In this document: piece by piece, positions 35,568 through 44,968 of the stretch
How the letters are laid out: each line of letters starts with the position of its first letter
Numbering within the stretch: position 1 is the stretch's first letter
Translations under genes and position numbers: made by a program
NCBI RefSeq assembly: GCF_900639985.1
Contig: NZ_CAAAIM010000001.1
Span: 806,001 to 870,000 of the forward strand
DNA length: 64,000 bases
From: Legionella rowbothamii
Lineage (GTDB): Bacteria > Pseudomonadota > Gammaproteobacteria > Legionellales > Legionellaceae
Reading direction: 5' to 3'
The notes under the pieces: model-generated
The model's database searches: none
What the model was told of the DNA's origin: nothing
The model's input: only the letters and a program-made list of their open reading frames with translations

Positions 35568-36781
35568 AAGACCCTATGTGGTTTAGGTTTTTTAGATGGA
35601 TAATGTTCCTGTACGATGATTTTGGAACCATTCATTAACTTATCAGCTCCTTCGATAACTACATGCTGGCCCGGAACTAAACCATGAGAAATTACAGTAT
35701 CATCGCCACTAACAGGGCCCATCACCACTGGAGTTGTAGTGACGGTGTGATTTGCATTCACTAAATAAACAAAATCTTCAGTGGTGGTATGTTGTATGGC
35801 CGAGGTAGGAACCAGAGTTGCCTTAGTTAAGGTATTTACTAATATTTGTACATTTACAAATTGATTGGGGAATAACTTACTTTCCTTATTATCAAATATG
35901 GCCCTTAGTTTGACCGTTCCAGTAGCTGGATCAATTTGGTTATTCAGGGCGATTAATTTTCCAGTTGCCAATAACTGATTCTGTTGACGATTGTATGCTT
36001 TCACTTCAAGACTCTTGCCTTTAAATGCCTGGGGCGCTACTTGCGGCACAAAATCTTCAGCAATTGGGAAAATAACCGTCACGGGATCATGGGTGGTAAT
36101 AACGACAATGCCGCTCGTAGTTGAGGTTTGCACAAAATTACCTGGATCAATAAGCCGTAGGCCTACTCGTCCATCGATTGGTGAGGTGATGTTGCAATAA
36201 ATCAGATTGATCTTGGTGCTTTGAATTAAGCCTAAATCTGTTTCAACATTACCTTCATACTGCTTTACCAAAGCTTGTTGGGTTGCTAAAGTTTGTTGCG
36301 AAATAGAGTCTTCTTTCCACAAAGTTTGATATCGCTTCAGATCGATACGCGCATTTTCTAATAAAGCCGTATCTCGTTTTAAATCACCTTGATATTGAGT
36401 TAACAATGCTTCATAAGGGCGTTGATCAATTTGCGCAATTAACTGTCCTTTTTTAACCAAATCCCCTTCTTTAAATAAAACCTTCATCAAAAGGCCATTA
36501 ATTTGTGATTGAACAGTAACCGTGTAAACTGGGGTTACCGTACCTAAGGCAGAAATATAAATTGGGACATCCCGAGTTGTTGCCACCCCAGAAACAATCG
36601 GGATCGGCTTGACCGGATTAACATGCTGCCTATTAGCGACAAAATACCATAACAGAACAATCATCAACACAAGGGCTAGGATCAGCAAGCCTAATGAGCT
36701 TTCAGAGGGGAAATGTTTCTTCCAACTAGGGGGAATCACCCGTTTTTTCTTACTTTTTTCAGGTGACTTAACTCCTTGCAT
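35564..36781 (-). CDS. RND efflux periplasmic adaptor (membrane fusion protein), MdtA-like
   Basis: The 405-residue protein has a Lys-rich cytoplasmic start, one membrane anchor (about residues 30-50), the lipoyl-like motif VTVQSQINGLLMKVLFKEGD and LIAQIDQRPYEALL, an alpha-hairpin, and the barrel segments ITSPIDGRVGLRLIDPGN and VPTSAIQ. It bridges the pump to the outer-membrane channel. It is the first gene of the operon (adaptor, pump, pump, channel); the promoter should lie at 36782-36858. No regulator gene is adjacent. Confidence 0.92.
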   Translation of the reverse strand: MQGVKSPEKSKKKRVIPPSWKKHFPSESSLGLLILALVLMIVLLWYFVANRQHVNPVKPIPIVSGVATTRDVPIYISALGTVTPVYTVTVQSQINGLLMKVLFKEGDLVKKGQLIAQIDQRPYEALLTQYQGDLKRDTALLENARIDLKRYQTLWKEDSISQQTLATQQALVKQYEGNVETDLGLIQSTKINLIYCNITSPIDGRVGLRLIDPGNFVQTSTTSGIVVITTHDPVTVIFPIAEDFVPQVAPQAFKGKSLEVKAYNRQQNQLLATGKLIALNNQIDPATGTVKLRAIFDNKESKLFPNQFVNVQILVNTLTKATLVPTSAIQHTTTEDFVYLVNANHTVTTTPVVMGPVSGDDTVISHGLVPGQHVVIEGADKLMNGSKIIVQEHYPSKKPKPHRVL

Positions 36782-36858
36782 GAGTACGACGGTCCTTCGT
36801 TAAATTAATGCTAACCCATCATAACGTGCAATTCGACCCCTCGTAAAGAGAATTTGTC

Positions 36859-37719
36859 CTAAAAAACAGCCACTTCCGGCCTAATTTTTTGCCACTGCAC
36901 TAATGGAGAGCACTCAGGTTTGATCATTTTATCTGCTGGGAGATAAAATGTTTGTTCTAGCAAATGTTGCCCACTTAATGCCGCATGCGAGACATGGTCA
37001 GTGAAGACAATCCAAGTGCTTTGCGCAGGAAAATCAACCCGTGTTTTATTCACTTGTGATTGATACGCATCATCAAGCTTCATCGTATCATGTAAATGCA
37101 ACATGTAATGATCATAGGCAGAACGTAATGTTTTTGTTGTTTTCGTCCATTTCAGCACATGCGCTTTGAACTTGCTGTAGGTGGCGATCTGCGGGGCAAA
37201 ACGTGCGAGAACTTGAGGAAATGGCTCACCAAGATTCCACACACGTGGCTCATTATTAGGGTTTACATTACAAAATACGCGTAAAATTCGTAATCCATGC
37301 ACAGGACTAGCTGAAAATGAATCCACATGTAGGCGGGTGTCGTCTTTACGTTTTGAACTAGCACGCCCATTAATTTGAGCGGGTCTAAAACTGGTGCGCC
37401 CCCAGCGTAGATGAGGAATGTATGAGGGTAAGGCGGCTTGGATTAATTGATAGGAAAAATCGGCATATCCTTGCATCATGTCCGCAAGTTGTTCATCAAG
37501 ACCATTTATGTCCTTTTTGTAAGCATTTAAACTTTTTTTCTGGGAGTCGTAGCTGATATTTTTTCGAGTGCCATCGAGTATGCTTTCTGACATAAGATTT
37601 GGATGAATGTTAGAAAAGACATGTTTGGGGAAAAATAATACCTTTCCGTCTTCTAACTGCTCAACACTTTCTTGTTGATTGATTTGTTCTATATCTTGTG
37701 TCAGTAAATAAGAATTCAT
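36859..37719 (-). CDS. kdoO: Kdo 3-hydroxylase (Fe(II)/2-oxoglutarate dioxygenase)
   Basis: KdoO converts Kdo in lipopolysaccharide inner core to Ko (D-glycero-D-talo-oct-2-ulosonic acid). The 286-residue protein has no signal peptide. The iron-binding His-X-Asp lies at residues 131-133 (RLHVDSFSASPVHG), with RILRVFCNVNPNNEPRVW following and a distal His in VFTDHVSHAALSG. This arrangement matches the Kdo hydroxylase family. It is a single gene. The symbol is taken from Burkholderia and Yersinia homologues. Confidence 0.83.
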   Translation of the reverse strand: MNSYLLTQDIEQINQQESVEQLEDGKVLFFPKHVFSNIHPNLMSESILDGTRKNISYDSQKKSLNAYKKDINGLDEQLADMMQGYADFSYQLIQAALPSYIPHLRWGRTSFRPAQINGRASSKRKDDTRLHVDSFSASPVHGLRILRVFCNVNPNNEPRVWNLGEPFPQVLARFAPQIATYSKFKAHVLKWTKTTKTLRSAYDHYMLHLHDTMKLDDAYQSQVNKTRVDFPAQSTWIVFTDHVSHAALSGQHLLEQTFYLPADKMIKPECSPLVQWQKIRPEVAVF

Positions 37720-37750
37720 TTTTTCGATGACCTCTGATTGTATGATTAGA

Positions 37751-37816
37751 TGTAGATTGGGACCAGGGGCCCAGCCTACAGATCATTCCGGGGACCAATC
37801 TCCCAATGACCTACAT
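37751..37816. repeat. Dispersed palindrome, family A double copy
   Basis: Two related palindromic units lie back to back: TGTAGATTGGGACC...GGGCCCAGCCTACA and GGGGACCAATCTCCC...ACCTACA. It is located between the divergent kdoO and ychJ-like genes. Confidence 0.6.
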
Positions 37817-37955
37817 TTTTGCGGAATTGTGCACTGATTACTTTTTTTCTGCTAGTTTTTTCTGATAAAAATACGCTAATGAAAGAATAAGTCTAAAAAT
37901 TTACATCCATATCGCATATAATCTCCAAGTTAATTTATTTGCTTGGGAGCTCCTT

Positions 37956-38435
37956 ATGACACCTTGCCCTTGTGGGACACAAAAGACATACGAGCAATGT
38001 TGCGGCTTATATCTAGAAAAAAAACAGCTGCCGCAAACACCTGAGCAATTAATGCGCTCACGATATACCGCTTATAGCCTGGCCAACATCGACTACATCC
38101 AAAACACCATGAAAGGTCAAATGTTAGTGGGTTTCAACCCGGTAGAAGCCGAGCAATGGGCAAAAAATGTCACCTGGCTGGGCTTAGAAGTTCTAAGTGC
38201 GCAACCAACCGATTCTGATAAGGGTTTTGTTGAGTTTTGCGCACGCTTTATCGACCATGGGCAAGTAAAAGTAATCCACGAGCTAAGTGAATTTCACAAA
38301 GAGAATGGTTCCTGGTTTTATGTGAATGGAGTCAATAAGGAGAACCCCTCAAAGGTAAAGAAACAACAAATAAGCAGAAATGGCCCCTGCCCTTGTGGTA
38401 GCGGTAAAAAATATAAAAATTGTCACGCTAAATAA
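37956..38435 (+). CDS. YchJ-family protein with SEC-C motifs
   Basis: This 159-residue protein carries a zinc-binding Cys cluster at each end: CPCGTQKTYEQCCG at residues 4-17, and the SEC-C motif NGPCPCGSGKKYKNC at the C-terminus. The middle has the RSRYTAYSLANIDYI block of the YchJ (UPF0225) family, an NTF2-like fold. The function is unknown. It is followed by the antiporter gene after 17 bases, so the two may be co-transcribed. Confidence 0.88.
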   Translation: MTPCPCGTQKTYEQCCGLYLEKKQLPQTPEQLMRSRYTAYSLANIDYIQNTMKGQMLVGFNPVEAEQWAKNVTWLGLEVLSAQPTDSDKGFVEFCARFIDHGQVKVIHELSEFHKENGSWFYVNGVNKENPSKVKKQQISRNGPCPCGSGKKYKNCHAK

Positions 38436-38452
38436 ATCCCAGGTCTAATACT

Positions 38453-40246
38453 ATGAGTGGAACTATTTTACTAAATGTCTTTATCTTCCTTGCTGCCGCT
38501 AGCATCATGGTGCCTATCGCCAGCCGATTTAAATTAGGCTCCGTATTAGGCTATCTCATTGTCGGTATGCTGATTGGTCCCTTCGGATTTAAACTCATTG
38601 GCAATTCGCAACAAATCATGCATTTTGCTGAGTTTGGCGTCATTATGATGTTGTTCTTAATCGGCCTTGAGCTAGAACCGTCCATGTTATGGAAATTAAG
38701 AAAGCTCATTGTAGGCTTAGGTAGTCTCCAAGTGGTTATTACCACCGGGGCTTTATTCACTATTGGTTTAATGCTTGGTTATGACTGGCGCCCCACCCTT
38801 GCAGTCAGCATGGCACTTTCACTTTCCTCTACCGCCTTAGTTTTGCAAATGCTACAAGAAAAAAATCTGCTTAAAACTGCAGAAGGCGAGGCCTCTTTTG
38901 CCATTCTTTTATTTCAGGACATTGCAGTAATCCCTATTTTAATTATTATCCCTTTGCTGCAATTGAGTGGGCATATTCAACTTAACGAGCATGAAACTTC
39001 CTTTATGACTCAGCTGCCTAAATGGGTGCATGCGCTTCTTGTTGCAGGAGTTATTGGTTCCATTATTTTAGTAGGTCATTATTTATCCAGGTATTTATTT
39101 TTTATTATTGCGAAAACGAACCTCCGTGAAGTATTCACCGCTTTTTCACTGGCATTGGTTGTTGGCATCACATTACTTATGGAGTCAATAGGCGTGTCTC
39201 CTGCTTTAGGTGCGTTTATTTCTGGGGTGGTTTTAGCCAACTCTCAATATAAGCATGCCATTGAAGCCGATATCCAACCATTTAAAGGATTATTATTGGG
39301 ATTGTTCTTTGTTTCCGTAGGCATGGGCATGGATTTTTCGCTCTTTTCAGAACATGCCTGGCTTATCCTCGGAGCCGTCTTAGCCTTGGTTCTGGTCAAA
39401 GCCACCACGCTCAATCTTTTAGGACGTTACTTCGATTTAACTAATTTTCAAACCTTTGGCTTGGCCTTTGCTCTATCCCAAGGTAGTGAATTTGCTTTTG
39501 TACTCTTCCAATACTCGGGAGCAACCCGCGTTATTAATCCCAATACTATCGATTTTTTCACCTTAGTCGTCGCCCTATCCATGCTAACCACTCCTTTTTT
39601 GATGTTGCTGTATAATCGTGTTATTTTGCCGCGTTACATGAGTATGTTACCGGAAAAAGAATACGATTCTATTAATGAAAGCAATGACATTATTCTGGCT
39701 GGATATGGACGTTTTGGGCAGATTATCGGTCGTCTTCTCAATGGGGAAAAAATAAAGATCACTGTATTAGAAAATAATGCGGAACAAGTCGAACTGTTAA
39801 GAAAATTTGGCTACATAGGTTATTTCGGAGATGCTACCCGCCTTGATTTACTTAAAAGTGCAGGAGCAGAGAATGCTAAGCTCTTGATTGTTACGGTGGG
39901 TAATGTCGATGCAAATCTTAGAATCATTCAATTAGCTAAAGAGCACTTCCCACATCTCAAAATCTATGCCAGAGCACGTAACCGACAACATGCTTATGAA
40001 TTACATAAGTTAAACGTTGATTATTTCATCAGAGAAGTTTTTGAATCCTCGCTCACAATGACTAAAGAAGTCATGAAGTTTTTAGGATATAAACACGAGG
40101 ATATTGAGCGAAAAACTAAAGCATTCAAAAAGCATGATAATGCAACCTTAATTCAATCATTTGAGTTTTTTGAACAGGAACGAGATTTAATTAACTTTGC
40201 GCGTCAGGCGCGTGGAGAATTAGAACGGATTCTACATTCCAATTAG
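38453..40246 (+). CDS. CPA2-family K+/H+ antiporter, KefB/KefC type
   Basis: The 597-residue protein has an N-terminal Na+/H+-exchanger-like membrane domain (about 12 helices, with AFAILLFQDIAVIPILI and GVSPALGAFISGVVLANSQY) and a C-terminal RCK/TrkA-N NAD-binding domain from about residue 405 (IILAGYGRFGQIIGRLL). This is the KefB/KefC layout, a glutathione-gated potassium efflux system. The ancillary subunit KefF/KefG is not adjacent. Substrate gating by glutathione adducts is inferred from the family only. Confidence 0.88.
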   Translation: MSGTILLNVFIFLAAASIMVPIASRFKLGSVLGYLIVGMLIGPFGFKLIGNSQQIMHFAEFGVIMMLFLIGLELEPSMLWKLRKLIVGLGSLQVVITTGALFTIGLMLGYDWRPTLAVSMALSLSSTALVLQMLQEKNLLKTAEGEASFAILLFQDIAVIPILIIIPLLQLSGHIQLNEHETSFMTQLPKWVHALLVAGVIGSIILVGHYLSRYLFFIIAKTNLREVFTAFSLALVVGITLLMESIGVSPALGAFISGVVLANSQYKHAIEADIQPFKGLLLGLFFVSVGMGMDFSLFSEHAWLILGAVLALVLVKATTLNLLGRYFDLTNFQTFGLAFALSQGSEFAFVLFQYSGATRVINPNTIDFFTLVVALSMLTTPFLMLLYNRVILPRYMSMLPEKEYDSINESNDIILAGYGRFGQIIGRLLNGEKIKITVLENNAEQVELLRKFGYIGYFGDATRLDLLKSAGAENAKLLIVTVGNVDANLRIIQLAKEHFPHLKIYARARNRQHAYELHKLNVDYFIREVFESSLTMTKEVMKFLGYKHEDIERKTKAFKKHDNATLIQSFEFFEQERDLINFARQARGELERILHSN

Positions 40247-40328
40247 AACAACTTAGGCTCAAGCAGTGCAGCTCAATCAAGAACTCACCTTGATTACGCT
40301 ATCCTGCATCAGGCTATGTGGAGTAGAT

Positions 40329-41504
40329 ATGATCAATTTTCAGGATATTTCTTTAAAAACTTTTCTTAGCGAATATTGGCAAAAGAAACCTTTAGTTATT
40401 CGTAATGCCTTGCCTAATTTTGTTAACCCCTTAACTCCCGATGAATTAGCAGGGCTGGCCCTAGAGGAAGATGTTGAAAGCCGTATTGTCTGGGAAACAC
40501 CAGAACAGAATCCTGCTTGGCATCTAAAGCGTGGACCGTTTACAGAACAAGATTTTAACACTATGCCGCAAACTCACTGGACTTTATTAGTCCAAGGGGT
40601 AGATCGATTAATACCTGAAGTGTATACCCTGCTGGATCATTTTGACTTTCTTCCCCAATGGCGAATCGACGACATCATGATTAGCTTTGCTGCAATTAAT
40701 GGCAGCGTGGGGCCGCATTATGACAACTATGACGTCTTTTTATACCAAGCTCAAGGGCGTCGAGAATGGTTGTTAACTACTAAAGAATGCAATCAAGACA
40801 ATTATCTTAAAGATCTTGAACTACGCATCATGGAGCGTTTTGCTGTAGAAGAGCAATTTATTCTTGAAGAAGGTGATATGCTTTATCTGCCACCGCATGT
40901 TGGCCATTATGGCATCTCCCGCTCTGAATCATGCATGACCTATTCTTTTGGATATCGCAGCTATCAAGGACAAGAATTATGGGACAGCCTTGGTGACTTT
41001 TTATCTGAAAAAGGCGCGTTCACTGATTTATATCAAGATCCAGATTGGTCGCATTTAGAAAATACCTCCGAAATTACTCAGCCGGCCTGGCAACACGCAC
41101 AAAAACTCTTACAGCACTTAATTAATGATGAAAAAATAATGAAGTCTTGGTTTGGTTGTTTTGCGACCCGTTTGGATCAAAACGCCGAACAACAATTACC
41201 CATGCCCCTGGAAGAAGATGAACTAAGTGATTTGTCCAATTTTATCCAGGAACTACAATCAGGATTAATTCTGATACGCGATGCCTCTTGCCGTTTTGCT
41301 TATGTAGAAGAAAACTCAGGGCTAATAAACCAATTTTATATTAATGGTTGTGAGTGGGATATAGAGGGCGTAACACCAGAATTGCTTCGGGAACTTGCCA
41401 ATCATCGCTCGATTAATGCCGGCCCTTATTTAGACCAAAAAACCAATCAATTATTTCTTTTTGACTTATGGAAATTACAGTGGCTACAAATAGTAGAGCA
41501 TTGA
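40329..41504 (+). CDS. RoxA/YcfD-like ribosomal oxygenase (JmjC cupin)
   Basis: This is an Fe(II)/2-oxoglutarate oxygenase; E. coli RoxA hydroxylates an Arg of ribosomal protein L16. The protein shows EYWQKKPLVIRNAL at the start, the iron triad His-X-Asp in GPHYDNYDVFLYQ, and LPPHVGHYGIS with the distal His. A winged-helix-like C-terminal half follows. I chose the ATG at 40329, with GTGGAG upstream, giving 391 residues; the frame from 40266 adds 21 unlikely residues. The target protein is inferred. Confidence 0.85.
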   Translation: MINFQDISLKTFLSEYWQKKPLVIRNALPNFVNPLTPDELAGLALEEDVESRIVWETPEQNPAWHLKRGPFTEQDFNTMPQTHWTLLVQGVDRLIPEVYTLLDHFDFLPQWRIDDIMISFAAINGSVGPHYDNYDVFLYQAQGRREWLLTTKECNQDNYLKDLELRIMERFAVEEQFILEEGDMLYLPPHVGHYGISRSESCMTYSFGYRSYQGQELWDSLGDFLSEKGAFTDLYQDPDWSHLENTSEITQPAWQHAQKLLQHLINDEKIMKSWFGCFATRLDQNAEQQLPMPLEEDELSDLSNFIQELQSGLILIRDASCRFAYVEENSGLINQFYINGCEWDIEGVTPELLRELANHRSINAGPYLDQKTNQLFLFDLWKLQWLQIVEH

Positions 41505-41573
41505 ATTTTAATTGGTTAAATGAACAATCCTGGAGTATAGTTAAGGTATAAGAAGTCATAACAAGGATAGGTC

Positions 41574-41711
41574 ATGAAAAAAATGATATTGGTTTTAGCT
41601 ATGGTGATTGCTTCTGTAGCGTTGAGTAACTGTTGCGGTAATCCATGTAATGGAACATGCGCACCGAGCGATTGTTCTGGTACTAATAGCTATACGGGTA
41701 ATTGGTATTAA
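41574..41711 (+). CDS. Small Cys-rich lipoprotein-like peptide (45 residues)
   Basis: This short gene has a good ribosome binding site (AAGGAT) and encodes MKKMILVLAMVIASVALSNC, a lipoprotein-type signal with Cys20, although the -1 Asn is unusual for a lipobox. The short mature part is Cys-, Asn-, Gly- and Ser-rich with four more Cys residues and ends GNWY. It resembles entericidin-like small lipoproteins in size. A repeat hairpin at 41733-41770 follows and may act as its terminator. The function is unknown. Confidence 0.6.
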   Translation: MKKMILVLAMVIASVALSNCCGNPCNGTCAPSDCSGTNSYTGNWY

Positions 41712-41732
41712 GATAAGAACAACGTACCCACC

Positions 41733-41770
41733 ACGTAGCCAGTATTCGTATAGCGTAATACGGGCTACGT
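41733..41770. repeat. Dispersed palindrome, family C copy
   Basis: The arms ACGTAGCC and GTATTCG pair with GTAATACGGGCTACGT around a short loop. It lies between two convergent genes and shares the AATACGGGCTACGT arm with the element at 24878-24920. Confidence 0.6.
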
Positions 41771-41794
41771 CGATCAAGTAGTTATTTCCTCACC

Positions 41795-42709
41795 TTACTC
41801 CCCAATAACCTCTCTTCGCCACCCATTGAGTCGCCCCAGCTCAAGACTAATTTTATGGCTAAACAGTGTAACCAAGGCCCCAGCCAGAATAAGAATAATT
41901 CCTACAGCGCTCATCAGGCGTAATTCTTCGCCAAGAAGTAGAACCCCAAAGATCACAACAAATACAGGTTCTAAAACGGATAGAATAGAGGCTTTTTCAG
42001 AGCTAATATAACGTAAACTGTACAGCATTAATAAAATTGGAACCACAGTTGCAATAATAGCAATGCCTAATAAATGAAGCCATACGTTAGTTGAGGATGG
42101 CATAGCAAATGTATGATTAAAAACAGAAACAATGAATGCAGTAACCATACACCCTAAACACACCATTAAAGTGGACATGTTCGGGGACAGTGTATTTCGT
42201 TTACTGGAAATAATGTAACAAGCGTAAAAAAATGCGGAAATTACCCCAAGGAAAATACCTGATAAATTAAAGGATAAGGCACTCAAATCAACTAAAAAGC
42301 TCATACCAATCAGAATAAATAGAATTGCCAGATAATAAACCTTAGGAATTGCTTGCTTATATACTAAAAAGTTAATAAGCATAATTAATACGGGATAGGT
42401 AAAAAAGATTACCATCGATACCCCTGTGCTCACGTATTGGCAAGCTAAAAAATAAAGTAAGGTTGAAAAACCATAATAAATCATGCCTGTTAAAAACGCG
42501 TTTAACATGCTTTTAGCGGTGTCTGTGCTCTTTTTAAGTTGAGGTAAAAGTACAATTACAATAGCAATGCTGGAGATAAAAAATCGCCAAAATAACATGG
42601 TACTGGATGACATTGATCCATTCATGGCACTTAAACCGAAATAGCCAATAAATCCATATAAAAAGCCAGATAAAATTGCATAGGTTGCGCCAACATGTTC
42701 TTTTGTCAT
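41795..42709 (-). CDS. EamA/DMT-family transporter
   Basis: The protein has ten hydrophobic segments in two EamA halves of five. It begins ATYAILSGFLYGFIGYFGL, and the second half ends with SILSVLEPVFVVIFGVLLLGE, the typical end-of-helix motif. I chose the ATG at 42709 (304 residues), the family's usual start; the frame from 42763 adds 18 residues. The substrate is not predictable. It is a single gene, convergent with the small lipoprotein. Confidence 0.88.
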   Translation of the reverse strand: MTKEHVGATYAILSGFLYGFIGYFGLSAMNGSMSSSTMLFWRFFISSIAIVIVLLPQLKKSTDTAKSMLNAFLTGMIYYGFSTLLYFLACQYVSTGVSMVIFFTYPVLIMLINFLVYKQAIPKVYYLAILFILIGMSFLVDLSALSFNLSGIFLGVISAFFYACYIISSKRNTLSPNMSTLMVCLGCMVTAFIVSVFNHTFAMPSSTNVWLHLLGIAIIATVVPILLMLYSLRYISSEKASILSVLEPVFVVIFGVLLLGEELRLMSAVGIILILAGALVTLFSHKISLELGRLNGWRREVIGE

Positions 42710-43028
42710 TATGATGTAATCCAGTAGTATAAGCGGAATAGCCCGTGTTTTTGACCACAGCAATTAAGTTAAGAAATTATAATTACTTGTAGGTTGGGTC
42801 CACGCCCCAACATTAAATTCTGGTATAACGCGATGCATTTGTTGGGCCATTGGCCCAACCTACAGGGTATAAATATAATCCTAACTTAATGGCAGTGATC
42901 TTGGTTGCAAGCAACCAGCCTACATTATTTGTTTTTTTAATAATTTAGCATTTTTTGTGAGGATATCATATTGAAAACAAAAAATACATAGTGTATCATT
43001 TGCGCACTGAATCTTAACGGTTGAGACT
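42710..43028. other. Intergenic region with two palindromes, upstream of the NTPDase gene
   Basis: The region is divergent between the EamA transporter and the NTPDase gene. It contains the long family A repeat (42788-42864) and a smaller hairpin, TTGGTTGCAAGCAACCA (42901-42917), followed by GCCTACA. The final 100 bases are AT-rich and presumably hold the NTPDase promoter. No gene was seen. Confidence 0.55.
42788..42864. repeat. Dispersed palindrome, family A long copy
   Basis: The element starts TGTAGGTTGGGTCC and ends GGCCCAACCTACA, so its ends are inverted over 11 bases. Each end also carries its own small palindrome. The centre has TATAACGCGATGCATT. The copy at 51816-51890 has the same two-part structure and nearly the same length, so this may be the complete unit. 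Confidence 0.7.
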
Positions 43029-44165
43029 ATGCTGCGTATTTTCATCTTTATTTCTTGCTTCTTCATCATATCAACGAATGTTTATGCCGAAAAAAATCCC
43101 TGTAAAGACCACCAATGTATTGCAGTAATTGATGCAGGAAGTACTGGCTCCAGGCTACATGTTTTTACCTATAACAAAGATAATACAAATACCCCAACGA
43201 ACATCACTGAAGTCTGGGCAAAAAAAATCTCCCCCGGACTTGCAACGATTGAAACCAATCAAAACACTATTGATTCCTACATGACCATTCTCTTTGCAGG
43301 AGCTCCTACGCAGCAGATGCCCGTCTATTTTTATGCTACTGCCGGAATGCGTCTAGTCCCTCAAGCAAAACAGAAAGTCTATTACCAAAATATAAGAAAC
43401 TGGTTTAACCAAAATGCCAATTGGCAATTAATGGATGCCAAAACAATTACCGGAGATGATGAAGCACTCTATGACTGGTTGTCAGTGAATTATCACCTCA
43501 AAACCTTACAATCAGCCTCCACTGAATCTGTCGGAGTATTGGATATTGGCGGCGCATCTACTCAAATTGCCTTCCCTGTCTCTAGTGAAGCAACCCAACA
43601 AAAAGGAAAATTTATTGAGTTAAACCTCTATGGCCAACATATTACCTTATTCGTGCATAGTTTTCTTGGTTTAGGTCAAAATGAAATGGCCCACCAACTC
43701 TTGGATTCCTCTTCCTGTTTTGTTGATAGCTACCCTCTTCCAAGTGGTGGGGTAGGAGCAGGAAACGCTCTTGAGTGTGCCCAAGAAATTGAAGCACTGA
43801 TCAATGGGGTACATAAGGCCAACCAAATCATTCAACCACTTTTAAATAGCCAGCCTACGCGCTCTTGGTATGCTATTGGTGGTATTGCCAACCTTGCTGA
43901 AAGCAAACCATTCCAGTTTCCTGGCGAGCAATTAACTACTCAAGATTTTCTCCAACAAGCTAATGATTTAGCTTGTCATCAAGCTTGGGAAACATTGAGC
44001 TCTACCTATCCTGACAATGAGTATCTTGACTCCTACTGCCTATTACCTGCTTTTTATTATGCCTTAATGGTGCATGGTTATGGATTCTCACCCACCCAAA
44101 CGGTGAAGTATGTACCTTCTGAACAAAATATAGATTGGACAATGGGGGTTGTGTTGCATCATTAA
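43029..44165 (+). CDS. Ecto-nucleoside triphosphate diphosphohydrolase (NTPDase, CD39/apyrase family)
   Basis: NTPDases hydrolyse extracellular NTP and NDP to NMP. The 378-residue protein has a signal peptide (to about residue 20) and the apyrase conserved regions: ACR1 VIDAGSTGSRLHVF (33-46), ACR2 FYATAGMRL, ACR3 ITGDDEALYDWLSVN, ACR4 GVLDIGGASTQIAF and ACR5 WYAIGGIANL. It closely resembles L. pneumophila Lpg1905, a secreted virulence-linked enzyme of eukaryotic type. Cys pairs suggest disulfides in the mature protein. Confidence 0.93.
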   Translation: MLRIFIFISCFFIISTNVYAEKNPCKDHQCIAVIDAGSTGSRLHVFTYNKDNTNTPTNITEVWAKKISPGLATIETNQNTIDSYMTILFAGAPTQQMPVYFYATAGMRLVPQAKQKVYYQNIRNWFNQNANWQLMDAKTITGDDEALYDWLSVNYHLKTLQSASTESVGVLDIGGASTQIAFPVSSEATQQKGKFIELNLYGQHITLFVHSFLGLGQNEMAHQLLDSSSCFVDSYPLPSGGVGAGNALECAQEIEALINGVHKANQIIQPLLNSQPTRSWYAIGGIANLAESKPFQFPGEQLTTQDFLQQANDLACHQAWETLSSTYPDNEYLDSYCLLPAFYYALMVHGYGFSPTQTVKYVPSEQNIDWTMGVVLHH

Positions 44166-44199
44166 TGCATGGATAGCAAGTTGCCCTGCTCTCTTAGAT

Positions 44200-44225
44200 C
44201 CCGTGGTCCAGCCACGGGAATTCAA
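44200..44225. repeat. Dispersed palindrome, family B copy
   Basis: The sequence CCCGTGGTCCAGCCACGGG is followed by AATTC. The 7-bp arms CCCGTGG/CCACGGG are perfect. It lies between the convergent NTPDase and epmC genes. Confidence 0.6.
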
Positions 44226-44259
44226 GGCAAGAGACCTTAGCTGCCCTAGCTACTTTTAG

Positions 44260-44793
44260 TTACAGCTCCTCTAGTAAAAAATCATTCACACATAAGACTG
44301 CATTTTGACCATAAAAAGCACTGATTGCATCTCGAAATCGCTTTGCGCGCTCGGAGAGTCCATGCGTGCAATAATGTTTTACTTGGTCATACACTGCATG
44401 TTTAAATTCTTCAGTGTCTGATTGTTCGCCATCTAAATTATCAATACTTACGCGAAACTTATGCCCTGCAGCCTTCGAAAGTATCCATTCGATTGCCTGT
44501 GGCTTTACTTCAACTTGTTGAAATAAAACTTGTTGTTCCGCCGTACGTCCATCGGGAGCATACCAATAGCCAAAATCAACCTGTTTCCTTCGCTCTTCTC
44601 CTGCAATTAGCCAATGTGAACATTCATGCAATGCACTGCTAAAAAAACCATGAGCAAAGAAAATAGCATGATAATCTCGTTGATCATCGGCAGGTAAATA
44701 AATGGGTTCATTACCACCTTTAACCAATCTGGTGTTATAATCCGCGCCGAAACAAGCGTGAAAAATGGTTATCAAATCCTCGTAGTGATGCAC
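44260..44793 (-). CDS. epmC: Elongation factor P hydroxylase EpmC
   Basis: EpmC hydroxylates the beta-lysylated Lys of elongation factor P. The 177-residue protein has the metal-binding motif HECSHW at residues 56-61 (in FSSALHECSHWLIAG), then RRKQVDFGYWYAPDGRTAEQ, which are the conserved EpmC (YfcM) blocks. The length matches E. coli EpmC (182). The partners EpmA, EpmB and EF-P are not in this window. Confidence 0.88.
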   Translation of the reverse strand: MHHYEDLITIFHACFGADYNTRLVKGGNEPIYLPADDQRDYHAIFFAHGFFSSALHECSHWLIAGEERRKQVDFGYWYAPDGRTAEQQVLFQQVEVKPQAIEWILSKAAGHKFRVSIDNLDGEQSDTEEFKHAVYDQVKHYCTHGLSERAKRFRDAISAFYGQNAVLCVNDFLLEEL

Positions 44794-44968
44794 AAATACC
44801 TTTTCAATGGCTAAAACAAAACAATAATGCTTAATTTATACTAATATGATTAAAGAGTCATCGTTTTTTTAGGGGTTTATTTTGCAAATTCGCAAATAGA
44901 TTGAGCATGTTGCACTGAATTTTTGCTGCAAAATTACATTAATTTCTGCTAAATAATGAGAAGAATAT

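Noticed and set aside
42788..42864. CRISPR-like array
   Set aside because: The repeats are single dispersed palindromes without regular spacers, and no cas genes are present.
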